64,000 bases of DNA from Clostridium gasigenes (GTDB taxonomy: Bacteria > Bacillota > Clostridia > Clostridiales > Clostridiaceae), in the NCBI RefSeq assembly GCF_900104115.1, contig NZ_FNJM01000001.1, positions 248,001 through 312,000 of the forward strand, read 5' to 3'. A program made the position numbers and the translations under genes. Every line of letters starts with the position of its first letter. Positions within the stretch are counted from its first letter, which is position 1. Below the pieces are notes generated by a model. That model did not search any database and was not told where the DNA came from. It worked only from the letters and a program-made list of their open reading frames with translations. Of this stretch, positions 43,961-52,890 are shown one piece after another.

Positions 43961-44617
43961 TTGAAGAGTAATAATGTTAAGAAAGTAAAGTTCTGTATAT
44001 TCATATTGTTAATGGTTATAGGGATAAGCATAGTACTTATCAATTGGAAATTTATATCTAATCTAAAAATAGAAAATATAGTTAAATTTATAAAAGAAAA
44101 AAGATACATATCAGTAATACTATACTTAGGTATATATATTATAAAACCATTATTGTTAATTATTCCTACTAGTATGTTGGCATTAGTAGGTGGTGGATTA
44201 TTTGGCCCTATTAAAGGCTTTATTTTTACAATGACTGGGTTTTGGATAGCAGGAACAATAGCATTTTACTTGGCAAGGTCTTTAGGTAGAGAATTTGTTG
44301 CTGGAATATTAAAAAGGAAATTTAATAAGCTAGAGAGTATAATGCAAAAAAGTGGGTTTAAATACTTATTTATATTAAGGTTACCACCAATTATTCCGTA
44401 CGATCCATTAAGCTATATAAGTGGACTAACTAATATATCATATAAAGATTTCATATTAGCTTCGTTAATAGGGGTTATTCCAGAAACTATATGCTATTCT
44501 ATAATAGGCACGAGCTTTAAAAGTCCTTTAAGTCCACAATTTATAATACCTGTTATAGTATTGGTTTTATCGACATTATCTGCTAAATATTTAATTGGTA
44601 GAGGGAAAAAAGAATAG
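43961..44617 (+). CDS. TVP38/TMEM64 family membrane protein (DedA superfamily)
   Basis: A membrane protein of 218 residues starting at TTG 43961, which has TTGGGGGATA upstream at good spacing. One N-terminal segment (about 12-28) is followed by the SNARE-associated/VTT domain: GGGLFGPIKGFIFTMTGFWIAG, FYLARSLGREFV and the conserved LRLPPIIPYDPLSYISGL. VTT-domain proteins are lipid scramblases or take part in undecaprenyl-phosphate or lipid recycling in other organisms; the substrate here is unknown. Single-gene unit between terminators. Confidence 0.88.
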   Translation: MKSNNVKKVKFCIFILLMVIGISIVLINWKFISNLKIENIVKFIKEKRYISVILYLGIYIIKPLLLIIPTSMLALVGGGLFGPIKGFIFTMTGFWIAGTIAFYLARSLGREFVAGILKRKFNKLESIMQKSGFKYLFILRLPPIIPYDPLSYISGLTNISYKDFILASLIGVIPETICYSIIGTSFKSPLSPQFIIPVIVLVLSTLSAKYLIGRGKKE

Positions 44618-44665
44618 AATAATAATATATTTAAAATAGAAATAATATTAAGTAGAAAAGATGTC

Positions 44666-44700
44666 TTAAAAAGTCGTATAGTGTACGACTTTTTTTATTG
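44666..44700 (+). terminator. Terminator after the TVP38 gene
   Basis: AAAAGTCGTA and TACGACTTTT around TAGTG, followed by TTTATT. Confidence 0.85.
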
Positions 44701-44840
44701 GGTAAATATATTATAATTTTATTAGAACAGGGAAGATTTAAAAAATATAGAAAAAATATAGAAAATAATAGAAAAATAATGTATAATAATGTAATGGATT
44801 AGTAAAGAAAGAAATTAAAAAGATGAATCGGAGAGATAAA

Positions 44841-45410
44841 ATGGTAGAAACTATAATTATAGCTTTAATAGTCGCTAAATTTAAGGATTATAAAATAAAG
44901 CCTTTATTTAAAACCTGGGCAATTTATCCTGTAATATTTATGGAGTTAGTATCTTTAGTTATACAAATATGTATATTTAATGAATATTATGAAGTAATAA
45001 AATATGCAGGAATATTAAAGACTATATATTTATGTTCCTATTTACCATTAATATTTAAATATGAACAATACATAAGTGCAATAGTGGGATCTATAGTTAT
45101 GGTTGTAGGAGGATTATTAAATAATCTTGCAATGTATGTAAATAATGGGATGATGCCAGTATTTCCTAAATTATCATATGTAACTGGATACGCAACTGTG
45201 GAATCGTTTAATAAAGTAAATGATATTCATATTTTAGGCAATTCAGAAACAAAGCTAAAATTTTTAACTGACATCTTTGATATAGGTTATAGTATTTTAA
45301 GTTTAGGAGATGTATTTATAAGGTTTTATGTTTTTATAATAATATTTAAATCAGTAAAACATATAAATAAAACAATCTATATAAATAGTGAAAAAATACA
45401 GAAAATTTAA
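44841..45410 (+). CDS. DUF5317-type membrane protein of the agr operon
   Basis: A membrane protein of 189 residues with about five hydrophobic segments. NNLAMYVNNGMMPVFPKL in the middle and LGDVFIRFYVFIIIF at the end are the conserved parts of DUF5317-type proteins. ATG 44841 is chosen because CGGAGAG precedes it; an ATG at 44823 is upstream of that SD. It opens the agr operon, as similar small membrane proteins precede agrB in other clostridia. Whether it takes part in signal production or export is unknown. Confidence 0.75.
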   Translation: MVETIIIALIVAKFKDYKIKPLFKTWAIYPVIFMELVSLVIQICIFNEYYEVIKYAGILKTIYLCSYLPLIFKYEQYISAIVGSIVMVVGGLLNNLAMYVNNGMMPVFPKLSYVTGYATVESFNKVNDIHILGNSETKLKFLTDIFDIGYSILSLGDVFIRFYVFIIIFKSVKHINKTIYINSEKIQKI

Positions 45411-45469
45411 ATATACAAATTCATTAAATAGTAATGAATGATAAAACCTAGAACAAAAGGAGATAGTAA

Positions 45470-45937
45470 ATGTTGAGATTAGAACCAATAGAACTTTTTT
45501 TAAGAGCAATACCAGAAAGTTTTTTAGCTATATTAGCTGTATATATATTTTCAAATACTCCTATAAATAAGAAAAAATATATAATAACAAGCTTAATAGG
45601 TTCTTGTGTTTTTTTTGGAGTTAGAATGTTACCTATAGATTATGGAGTTCATACTATTTTAGCTATAGGGATAATAATAATTATATCTGTATTAATTAAT
45701 AAAATAGATATAATAAAGGCTATAAAAGCAGAGTTTATTTATTCAATATTTCAATTTATAGCAGAAGGGTTAAATATTTTTATAATACAAAATATTCTTA
45801 AAGCTGATATGAATAAAGTGTTCTCTAATGCAGTTTTAAAAACAGTTTATGGATTACCTTCATTAGCTATTTTGGGATTTATAATATTTTTATATTATAT
45901 TATTACATTAAAAAAGGATGAATTAATTAATGTTTAA
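45470..45937 (+). CDS. Membrane protein preceding AgrB
   Basis: A protein of 155 residues with about five membrane segments: FLAILAVYIFSN, YIITSLIGSCVFFGVRML, TILAIGIIIIISVLI, FIYSIFQFIAEGLNIFII and LPSLAILGFIIFLYYII. There is no soluble domain. The pattern resembles the membrane sensor half of AgrC-type kinases without the kinase part, but homology cannot be shown by eye. Its 3' end overlaps agrB by 8 bases, so the two are coupled. AAAAGGAGATAG precedes the ATG. Confidence 0.72.
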   Translation: MLRLEPIELFLRAIPESFLAILAVYIFSNTPINKKKYIITSLIGSCVFFGVRMLPIDYGVHTILAIGIIIIISVLINKIDIIKAIKAEFIYSIFQFIAEGLNIFIIQNILKADMNKVFSNAVLKTVYGLPSLAILGFIIFLYYIITLKKDELINV

Positions 45938-46610
45938 TGCAGATATGTTATCAAAAAAGGTTGCTTTTAAAATAGCTAATGAACTTAAGTTAGATAATGA
46001 TAATAAGGAAGTAATTTCTTATGGTATTTTTGCCATTATTCAAATGTTTTATAACTTATTATTAGTTATATTATTTGCAGCAGTATTTAATGTTGTAATA
46101 GAAGCGCTTATAGCGTCATTTACAATAGCTATTTTAAGGAAATCATCAGGAGGCGCACATGCAAGTTCAGCTAAAATATGTGTAGTCGTAGGAACTTTTA
46201 TAACTGTAACTATTGGATTAGTTGCTAAAATAAATATAAATATAAATAGTATAATGATAATAGGGGTTATAACTTTTATATGGGCCTATTATATTATTTT
46301 TAAATTAGCACCAGTAGATAGTGCTGCTAAACCTATAAGAACAGAGAAAAAGAAAAAAAGGTTAAAGAGGAGTTCTATATTTATACTAAGCATATATCTA
46401 ATAATTGTAGGTGTTAGTATTATGTTATATTTATACACAAAGATAGATAGGTTACTTATTTATTCTATTTGTATCTTAGGTGGAGTTATATGGCAGGTAC
46501 TAAGTCTTACAAAAATTGGACATGAAATAGTTAAAATAATAGATGCTTTTTTAAATAAAATAATACCTATGGGAATTAAGGGGGAAAAGAAAAATGCGAA
46601 AAATGAATAA
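45930..46610 (+). CDS. agrB: AgrB-type quorum-sensing peptidase
   Basis: A membrane cysteine peptidase of 226 residues that cuts AgrD and forms the thiolactone ring of the autoinducing peptide. The catalytic His (GGAHASS) and Cys (AKICVV) are seven residues apart, as in staphylococcal AgrB (His77/Cys84). About five or six membrane segments. The C-terminal basic region has PIRTEKKKKRLKR near residue 140 and a last segment before NKIIPMG. The 3' end overlaps the short agrD gene by 17 bases. No agrC or LytTR-type agrA is adjacent. Confidence 0.95.
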   Translation: MFNADMLSKKVAFKIANELKLDNDNKEVISYGIFAIIQMFYNLLLVILFAAVFNVVIEALIASFTIAILRKSSGGAHASSAKICVVVGTFITVTIGLVAKINININSIMIIGVITFIWAYYIIFKLAPVDSAAKPIRTEKKKKRLKRSSIFILSIYLIIVGVSIMLYLYTKIDRLLIYSICILGGVIWQVLSLTKIGHEIVKIIDAFLNKIIPMGIKGEKKNAKNE

Positions 46611-46728
46611 TAAAATTTTAATGGCAGTTGCAGCAGTTGCAACTATATTTGCGTCAACAGTAGCAACATCAGCATGCTCTTGGGTTTTTTATCAGCCAGA
46701 AGAACCTAAATGTTTAAGAGACGAATAA
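46594..46728 (+). CDS. agrD: AgrD-type cyclic lactone autoinducer peptide precursor
   Basis: A short gene of 44 codons overlapping the end of agrB, with AAGGGGG nine bases upstream. The N-terminal amphipathic leader MRKMNNKILMAVAAVATIFA anchors at the membrane. The region STVATSA precedes the predicted ring CSWVF, and the tail YQPEEPKCLRDE is the acidic recognition tail that AgrB removes. The layout matches clostridial AgrD, whose ring is a five-residue thiolactone starting at Cys. The tail carries a second Cys (position 40), which is not needed for cyclisation. The exact peptide ends are inferred. Confidence 0.93.
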   Translation: MRKMNNKILMAVAAVATIFASTVATSACSWVFYQPEEPKCLRDE

Positions 46729-46730
46729 AA

Positions 46731-46760
46731 ATAAAGATCGGGAAACCGATCTTTATTTAT
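46731..46760 (+). terminator. Terminator after agrD
   Basis: AAAGATCGG and CCGATCTTT around GAAA, then ATTTAT. It lies between agrD and the cyclic-di-GMP gene, so read-through would be needed for co-transcription. Confidence 0.85.
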
Positions 46761-46780
46761 AAAGTTAAGAGGTAATTAAT

Positions 46781-48478
46781 ATGAATAAAATAGAAAATAA
46801 TAAACGAAAACAAATAAATAATATAGTTTCTGTTGTAAAGTTATCATCATTAATGTTTACAACAATAATATTTTTTCAATATTTTTTTGGGAAAAATATA
46901 TTTGCACAAGAGTCTATATATAAGAATTATGGAATGAATGTAGTTGCTATGGGAGCTTTTTTATTATTCCTTGTATATTTTATATGGTCATGTTCATTTA
47001 ATAAAAAAATAAGCGAACAGAACATAAAATATGAACACTTTATAGAAAATACATTTTTTATATTAGTATTTATAATAGCTATTATGATTTCAGGGGCACA
47101 TCTTAGTGAATCAAAATATATATTTATATTTATTATAACAACTTCAACAATACAATCAGGTATGAAGAAAGGTGTAACTATTGCATGTATATCTTCATTA
47201 ATAATTTTAGCAATTGATCTTATTTATGCACCTAATTTAGTTGTAAATCAATATTTCCAAAATGATTTAATTTTATCAGGAGTTTTTCTTCTTACAGCAT
47301 GGCCATTAGGATTTTATGTTAAAGTAGAAGGTGAGCATATTAAAAAACTTGAGGGATTAGCTAATGAGGATGGTCTTACGGGAGTGTATAATCATAGGTA
47401 TTTCCAAGATGCATTAAAAACGAAAATAGAAATGTCAAATAGGTTGTCTCAGCCTATTTCAATGATATTTATAGATATAGATTATTTTAAGCATTACAAT
47501 GACCTCTATGGACATCAAAAAGGTGATGAGGTTTTAAAAAGTATAGGGAAAATACTTCGGGAGAATATTAGAAAAGAGGATATAGTAGCTAGGTATGGTG
47601 GCGAAGAATTTGCAGTTCTTCTTCCTAATATAAAAGAAAATGAGGCTATTATAATTGCAGATAATATTAGAGGAATTATTGAATCAACTAAGTTCTATGG
47701 TGAAGAAAACCAACCTAAAGGAAAGTTAACAGTTTCTATGGGAGTTTCTGTTTACCCAGATAAGTGTAAAACAGAAATAGAACTTATAAAAAGTGCAGAT
47801 GATGCATTATATAGAGCTAAGTTCTTTAATAAAAACAGAGTTGAAACATATACATCTATTTTAGATGGATTGAAAAATGATATAGATGATAAGGATGTAG
47901 AATTAGTGGCATCAATAAAAACATTAATTAGTGTAATTAATGCTAAAGATAAATATACATATGCTCACTCTGAACGATTAGTTTTTTATAGTAGACTATT
48001 AGCACATAAGCTTAACTTGAGTAAAATTGATACAGATACATTAGTTTATGGAGCTTATATGCATGATATAGGTAAGATTAATATTTCCAAGGAAATATTA
48101 ATTAAGAAAATGCCATTAACAAAGGAAGAGTGGGAATTATTAAAAGAGCATCCTCAAAATGGTATAGATATTATAAAACCTGTACAATCACTAGAAAAAA
48201 TAGTTCCGTTAATACTTCATCATCATGAAAACTATAATGGAACAGGTTATCCAAATAAGTTAAAAGGTGAAGATATACCCTATCTTGCAAGAGTATTAAC
48301 TGTAGTTGATAGTTTTGATGCGATGACATCGAATAGACCTTATAACAAAAGAAAGACTTATGAAGAAGCTGTGGAAGAGCTAATTAAATTTAGTGGAGCT
48401 CAGTTTGATCCTAAAATAGTTAAGACATTTATTCAGGTAATAGAAGAAAATAAAGATAGCTTAGATAGCTTAGATTAG
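46781..48478 (+). CDS. GGDEF/HD-GYP protein (cyclic-di-GMP synthesis and hydrolysis)
   Basis: A protein of 565 residues. The N-terminal ~185 residues have five or six membrane segments. The GGDEF domain (about 200-360) carries ARYGGEEF, an active-type signature, with DIDYFKHYNDLYGH for substrate and metal. The HD-GYP domain (about 375-560) carries HDIGKINI and HHENYNGTGYP, both intact. Opposite activities in one protein suggest a switch governed by the membrane part. It follows the agr genes by 52 bases across a terminator, and a DegS/DegU-like pair follows. SD AGAGG precedes the ATG. Confidence 0.93.
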   Translation: MNKIENNKRKQINNIVSVVKLSSLMFTTIIFFQYFFGKNIFAQESIYKNYGMNVVAMGAFLLFLVYFIWSCSFNKKISEQNIKYEHFIENTFFILVFIIAIMISGAHLSESKYIFIFIITTSTIQSGMKKGVTIACISSLIILAIDLIYAPNLVVNQYFQNDLILSGVFLLTAWPLGFYVKVEGEHIKKLEGLANEDGLTGVYNHRYFQDALKTKIEMSNRLSQPISMIFIDIDYFKHYNDLYGHQKGDEVLKSIGKILRENIRKEDIVARYGGEEFAVLLPNIKENEAIIIADNIRGIIESTKFYGEENQPKGKLTVSMGVSVYPDKCKTEIELIKSADDALYRAKFFNKNRVETYTSILDGLKNDIDDKDVELVASIKTLISVINAKDKYTYAHSERLVFYSRLLAHKLNLSKIDTDTLVYGAYMHDIGKINISKEILIKKMPLTKEEWELLKEHPQNGIDIIKPVQSLEKIVPLILHHHENYNGTGYPNKLKGEDIPYLARVLTVVDSFDAMTSNRPYNKRKTYEEAVEELIKFSGAQFDPKIVKTFIQVIEENKDSLDSLD

Positions 48479-48625
48479 TATTAAATATTTAAGCTTTTGA
48501 GTGAATATTAATTTGCATATGGATGAAAATATATTGAAATAAAGACTTGCATACATTAATAGATAATTGTATGCTATAGTAATGTATGTTATTGAAATAT
48601 AAGTAGAAGTGTTATGGAGAGTTAT

Positions 48626-49789
48626 ATGGATAATGATGAAAAAAATACAAATAATATTAATATGATAGTTAAGAGGGTAATAAGTGAAATAAATATAGGA
48701 AAAAGTAATATATTTAAAATTGTAGATAACGTAAGTGATGAGTTTCAAGTAAAAAATGAAGAGCTTCAAGAGGTTAAAAGAGAAATAGAAGAAGTAATTG
48801 GAAAAGTTGATAAATTACAAGTATTAGATAAAAATATGAGGTTAACTTTAGCAGAGGTATCTAAAATTAGTGGAGAAAAAGCAGAAAAGATAATGAAAAA
48901 GGCTTATGAAGAGGCTATAGAAATTAGAGTTGAATATATTACTAAGCAAAATGAAGAAAAGAATTTAAAAAGAAGACGAAATTCATTAGAGAAAACTTTG
49001 AAAAATTATTTAAAAAATATAGAAGAGGCGGATAATACCGTAAATCAAATAAATATAGCATTAGGGTATTTAGAAGGTGATATGGCAAATGTTGAAGAAG
49101 ATTCACAAATGCTTATAGGTATTAAAATATTAGAAAGTCAAGAACGTGAAAGAAAAAGAATTGCAAGAGAAATTCATGATGGGCCAGCTCAATATATAGC
49201 TAATACTATGATGAGAATAGATTTTTGCAAAATGGTTGTACAAAAAGACTTGAATAAAGGACTTAAGGAATTAGATGATTTGAAAAATAATGTAAGAAAA
49301 GCTCTTAAAGAAGTTAGGGGAATACTTTTCGATTTAAGACCATTATCATTAGAAGAGAGAGGATTAAACGAAGCAATAAAAGATATGGTAAATGAAATTT
49401 CAATAGAAAGTAATATATGTGTTAATGTAACTTTAAATGCTATGAATTATGAAATAGAGCATATAATAGAAATAGCCGTTTATAGGATAATACAAGAAAT
49501 TTTAAATAACATAAAGAAACATTCTAAGGCTAATGAAGTATCAGTAAGAATTGAATGTGGAAAGGAATATATATCCTTCATGGTAAAAGATGATGGAATA
49601 GGATTTGATTTAAAAGAAACTATGGCAAAGAATAAAGAAAAGGGAACATCCTATGGATTAATTGGAATATTTGATAGAGTTACTCAACTTCAAGGGCATA
49701 TAGATATAAAATCTGCGCATAACAGAGGAACAATATATAAGATAAAATTACCAATAAATAGAGAGGTATATAAAAATGAGCGAAAATAA
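48626..49789 (+). CDS. DegS-like cytoplasmic histidine kinase
   Basis: A kinase of 387 residues with no membrane segment. The first ~170 residues are a sensor with a long coiled coil (EELQEVKREIEEVIGKVDKL), as in DegS. The HisKA_3 motif is RERKRIAREIHDGPAQYIAN (His near residue 188), and the ATPase part has IIQEILNNIKKHSKAN, VKDDGIGFD and YGLIGIFDRVTQLQG. ATG 48626 is chosen because GGAGAG precedes it; ATG 48614 overlaps that SD. It overlaps the regulator gene by 14 bases. Confidence 0.9.
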   Translation: MDNDEKNTNNINMIVKRVISEINIGKSNIFKIVDNVSDEFQVKNEELQEVKREIEEVIGKVDKLQVLDKNMRLTLAEVSKISGEKAEKIMKKAYEEAIEIRVEYITKQNEEKNLKRRRNSLEKTLKNYLKNIEEADNTVNQINIALGYLEGDMANVEEDSQMLIGIKILESQERERKRIAREIHDGPAQYIANTMMRIDFCKMVVQKDLNKGLKELDDLKNNVRKALKEVRGILFDLRPLSLEERGLNEAIKDMVNEISIESNICVNVTLNAMNYEIEHIIEIAVYRIIQEILNNIKKHSKANEVSVRIECGKEYISFMVKDDGIGFDLKETMAKNKEKGTSYGLIGIFDRVTQLQGHIDIKSAHNRGTIYKIKLPINREVYKNERK

Positions 49790-50489
49790 GATAAAATTAA
49801 TTATTGTAGATGATCATGATTTAATTAGAGAGGGTTTAAATAGAATATTAAGTTTTGAAGATGATTTAGTTATATTAGGAGAAGGTAAAAATGGTAAGGA
49901 AGGATTAGAACTTATAAAAACTTTAACACCAGAGATTGTACTTTTAGATATTAATATGCCTGAAATGAATGGAATTGAAACACTTAAGAAGATAAAAGAA
50001 TATTCTAAAGATATAAAAGTGGTTATGCTCACTGTTGAAAATGATAGAAGAACTATTAATGAAGCTATAGATATAGGTGCTGATGCCTATGTCCTTAAAG
50101 AATCAGCAGGAAGCGAAATAACGAATGCTATTAGACTTGTACATAGTGGAGAAAAGTATATTGATAAGGCTTTAGTTAAAATAATTTTTTCGGATATTAA
50201 GAACAACTTTAATAAAGAAAAAAGCATATTAGATAGTTTGACGGATAGAGAATTAAATATCCTATTTGAAATATCTACAGGTCTTAGAAATAAAGAAATA
50301 GCAGAAAAATTATTCTTATCGGAGAAAACAATAAAAAATTACGTGACAAATGTATTTAGAAAAATATCTGTTGAAGATAGGGTGCAAGCTACCATATTTG
50401 CTATAAATAATAATATAGAAGAATATTATTATTCTAAAATAAATAAAGATACAAGTAGATATTTTAAGATAAATAACAGGTTAGATTAA
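49776..50489 (+). CDS. DegU/NarL-family response regulator
   Basis: A regulator of 237 residues. The receiver (about 1-125) has VDDHDLIREG at the start, the phosphoacceptor Asp in VLLDINMPEMNG (about residue 56) and Lys in YVLKESAG. The LuxR-type helix-turn-helix (about 148-212) has LTDRELNILFEISTGLRNKE and TIKNYVTNVFRKI. Partner of the DegS-like kinase upstream. In bacilli DegU controls motility, exoenzymes and biofilm; here the targets are unknown. The closeness to agr and cyclic-di-GMP genes suggests social or surface behaviour (inference). Confidence 0.93.
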   Translation: MSENKIKLIIVDDHDLIREGLNRILSFEDDLVILGEGKNGKEGLELIKTLTPEIVLLDINMPEMNGIETLKKIKEYSKDIKVVMLTVENDRRTINEAIDIGADAYVLKESAGSEITNAIRLVHSGEKYIDKALVKIIFSDIKNNFNKEKSILDSLTDRELNILFEISTGLRNKEIAEKLFLSEKTIKNYVTNVFRKISVEDRVQATIFAINNNIEEYYYSKINKDTSRYFKINNRLD

Positions 50490-50523
50490 GAAACCTTAAA
50501 AAATGTATACTTCAATATTACTC

Positions 50524-50557
50524 ATGACTAAACAGAGAAACGTGTTTAGTCTATAGC
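50524..50557 (+). terminator. Hairpin after the DegU-like gene
   Basis: Perfect GACTAAACA / TGTTTAGTC stem with an 8-base loop. It is not followed by a clear T run. Confidence 0.5.
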
Positions 50558-50668
50558 TGTTTTAAAAAACTTATAATTTTAATATCCCTTAAGGAAACAA
50601 AGTTAAGATAATAAAATAAATTTCAGAAAATTGGTTACACTATAAAATACAACTTATAAAAAAATGAA

Positions 50669-50738
50669 TTAGGCATTTAAAAAAATAACAAGTTAAGATG
50701 CGATGTATATTAGTTTGTTATTTTTTTAGATGCCTTAA
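50669..50738. repeat. Dispersed palindromic element, copy 6 (best-preserved ends)
   Basis: The ends TTAGGCATTTAAAAAAATAA and TTATTTTTTTAGATGCCTTA are near-perfect inverted repeats of about 20 bases. The interior AAGATGCGATGTATATTAG is shared with copy 2. The rest of 50490-50788 holds one hairpin and no gene. Confidence 0.8.
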
Positions 50739-50788
50739 TTGAATAGATCATATTAACTTTAATAAATATAAAGGATTGGAAGATAAGA

Positions 50789-51616
50789 ATGAATAATTTT
50801 AGGATAGAAGAAAATTTAAATAGAGTTCGTTTAGTCTTTAAAACTATTAAATATAATATTATAGTCGACAGGGATATGAAAGCGAAACATATTAAATATG
50901 GAAAAGATATAAAGCAATATTATAGGTTGTATAATGAAAAAAATAATGACAAGCCTGTAATATTTTTCATACATGGTGGAGGTTGGTGGCATGGAAGCCC
51001 CAAAATGTGTACTTGCATAGGAAAGTACTTTGCAAAATTAGGATATACAGTAGTTTTGCCAGCATATAGATTAACACCGTTGCATAAGTATCCGAGTCAA
51101 ATAGAGGATATATATTCTGCATTTTCAAGCTATTCTAAAAGAAATATGCATTATAGGGATAGAAAATTTATAATAATGGGATTTTCTGCTGGGGGAGAGC
51201 TTGCAGCAAATCTTATATTTAATAGAAAAATGCAAGAAAAATATAAAATAAATAGCTCTATTTTAAAAGGGTTAATTACATTTTCAGGAGTATTAAACTT
51301 CGAAAAATGTACTTCAAAGCATTCTAAAAGACTTATAAAAAATTACTTAGGTGAAAATACTAATATAAATAATGCAAATCCAATAAATTTAATTAGTAAA
51401 GATACGAAGGTTCCAGTTTTATGCATTCATGGGGATCGAGACCCACTTATTAATAAAGAAAATTCTAGTAGCTTTATAAATAAAATTAATAGTATGAATA
51501 AACTAGCAATGTTAGAAATTGTTAAAGGTAAGCATCACTCAGATATTAATGAATTAATTATAGGTAAGGGAGAACAAATGTCTAAAATAGTATTGGAGTT
51601 CATAAATACATTGTAA
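50789..51616 (+). CDS. Alpha/beta hydrolase (hormone-sensitive-lipase-like esterase)
   Basis: A cytoplasmic esterase of 275 residues. HGGGWWHGS (oxyanion motif, about residues 58-66), PAYRLTPLHKYPSQIEDI, nucleophile motif GFSAGGELAA (Ser near residue 133), acid in HGDRDPLI and His in GKHHSDI. This order fits the HSL/BD-FAE branch of esterases. Natural substrate unknown. The next gene, an acyltransferase, starts 37 bases later, so the pair may add and remove acyl groups on the same kind of carbohydrate (inference). The ATG follows AAGGATTGGAAG. Confidence 0.85.
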   Translation: MNNFRIEENLNRVRLVFKTIKYNIIVDRDMKAKHIKYGKDIKQYYRLYNEKNNDKPVIFFIHGGGWWHGSPKMCTCIGKYFAKLGYTVVLPAYRLTPLHKYPSQIEDIYSAFSSYSKRNMHYRDRKFIIMGFSAGGELAANLIFNRKMQEKYKINSSILKGLITFSGVLNFEKCTSKHSKRLIKNYLGENTNINNANPINLISKDTKVPVLCIHGDRDPLINKENSSSFINKINSMNKLAMLEIVKGKHHSDINELIIGKGEQMSKIVLEFINTL

Positions 51617-51652
51617 AAAAATAGAATTACTGTAGATCGTAGGGGGATAGTA

Positions 51653-52693
51653 ATGAGAGAAAATAAAGAGAGAAACTACTTAATAGATAATTTAAAGGTA
51701 TTACTAATGTTGATGGTTGTGTTTGGACATGTAATAGAATATTATATAAAATCCAGTGATTTACTTAGGGGAATATACATTTTTATATATTTGTTTCATA
51801 TGCCACTGTTTGTTTTTATATCTGGATATTTTTCCAAAAATGTAGAAAAATGCAGGGTTGGGCTTTTAAAAAGTCTATTAATACCATATGTTTTCTTTAA
51901 TATAGTATGGTATGTAATAGCATCTATATGGACTGGAGAATTTATATTTTCTTTATTTAATCCTGGATGGACCCTTTGGTACTTAATTAGCTTATTTATA
52001 TGGAGATTATTAATTAAATATTTAAGTAAAATTAAATACATAATTGCAATGAGCATATTAGGGGCGCTTACAATAAGTATTATACCAAATAGTTATTCAT
52101 TAGGATTTATGTTAAGAACAGTTACGTTTTTACCATTTTTTTTAATAGGATATTTTACTAAAGAAAGAACCATAAATAATATAAAGTCAATTAATAAAGG
52201 ATTTTCTTTTGGAATAATAGTTTTGTTTGTGGGTGTATCATATTTTATAACTATAAATAATCTTTTGAATTATAAGTTTTTTTATAACTCACAATCATAT
52301 TATGATACTGGGTTATCAACGCTAGAAGGAATGATATTTAGAGGATTATTATACATAGCAACAATTGTTTTAGGTATATGTATTATAAATATAACACCTA
52401 AATCTAAATTATTATTTACTGGCATAGCTAAATCAACTATGAATATCTATGTATTCCATATATATTTAGTTATTTTATTATATGGTGCTATACCAAAATG
52501 GAATATGGGAGTTATAAGAAATATACTCTTATTAACTAGTCCATTATTAATAATGTATATACTATCAAAAAAACCAATAAATACAATGTATATTAAAATA
52601 TTTAATCCAATAAACAATATAGTTTATCCAAAAACCGTAGGAATATTAAAAAAAGTTAAAAGGTTATTAGGAATTTTAAACGACAACAATTAA
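51653..52693 (+). CDS. Acyltransferase 3 family protein (fucose 4-O-acetylase-like)
   Basis: A membrane O-acyltransferase of 346 residues with ten or so segments. YLIDNLKVLLMLMVVFGHVIE (about residues 9-29) contains the Asp and His typical of the family, followed by YLFHMPLFVFISGYF and GWTLWYLISLFIW. This matches the branch related to fucose 4-O-acetylase. Such enzymes move acetyl groups from acetyl-CoA to sugars of wall polymers or exopolysaccharide on the outer face. SD AGGGGGA. Likely co-transcribed with the esterase before it. Confidence 0.87.
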   Translation: MRENKERNYLIDNLKVLLMLMVVFGHVIEYYIKSSDLLRGIYIFIYLFHMPLFVFISGYFSKNVEKCRVGLLKSLLIPYVFFNIVWYVIASIWTGEFIFSLFNPGWTLWYLISLFIWRLLIKYLSKIKYIIAMSILGALTISIIPNSYSLGFMLRTVTFLPFFLIGYFTKERTINNIKSINKGFSFGIIVLFVGVSYFITINNLLNYKFFYNSQSYYDTGLSTLEGMIFRGLLYIATIVLGICIINITPKSKLLFTGIAKSTMNIYVFHIYLVILLYGAIPKWNMGVIRNILLLTSPLLIMYILSKKPINTMYIKIFNPINNIVYPKTVGILKKVKRLLGILNDNN

Positions 52694-52766
52694 AGGAGTA
52701 ATGTATATTTTGCATATATATTAATTAGATAGTAGAATATATTAAAATAGTATTTGAGAAAACGAA

Positions 52767-52803
52767 AGTTAAGTTTAATAATTATAAACTTAACTCTTTT
52801 TGC
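52767..52803 (+). terminator. Terminator after the acyltransferase gene
   Basis: AGTTAAGTTTA and TAAACTTAACT pair around ATAATTA, then CTTTTTG. Confidence 0.85.
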
Positions 52804-52810
52804 GTTATAA

Positions 52811-52862
52811 ACATTAAAATAAATAGGCTAGAACACTGATTTGCTATTTATTTCAATGTCCT
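52811..52862. repeat. Dispersed palindromic element, copy 7
   Basis: ACATTAAAATAAATAGGCTA with GAACACTGATTTGCTATTTA and TTTCAATGT. The ends ACATT/AATGT pair, and the AATAGGCTAGAA interior is shared with copies at 41195 and 60013. Confidence 0.6.
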
Positions 52863-52890
52863 TTAGACACTTGAAAAATTACATAGATAC

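Noticed and set aside
52155..52600. Possible transposon signature around the long direct repeat at 4717 and 8396, as an alternative to regulatory duplication
   Set aside because: No transposase, terminal inverted repeats or target duplications were seen at 4717-8543; the repeat carries promoter elements instead. (Coordinates given here are of a region also checked for IS remnants and found to be acyltransferase coding.)
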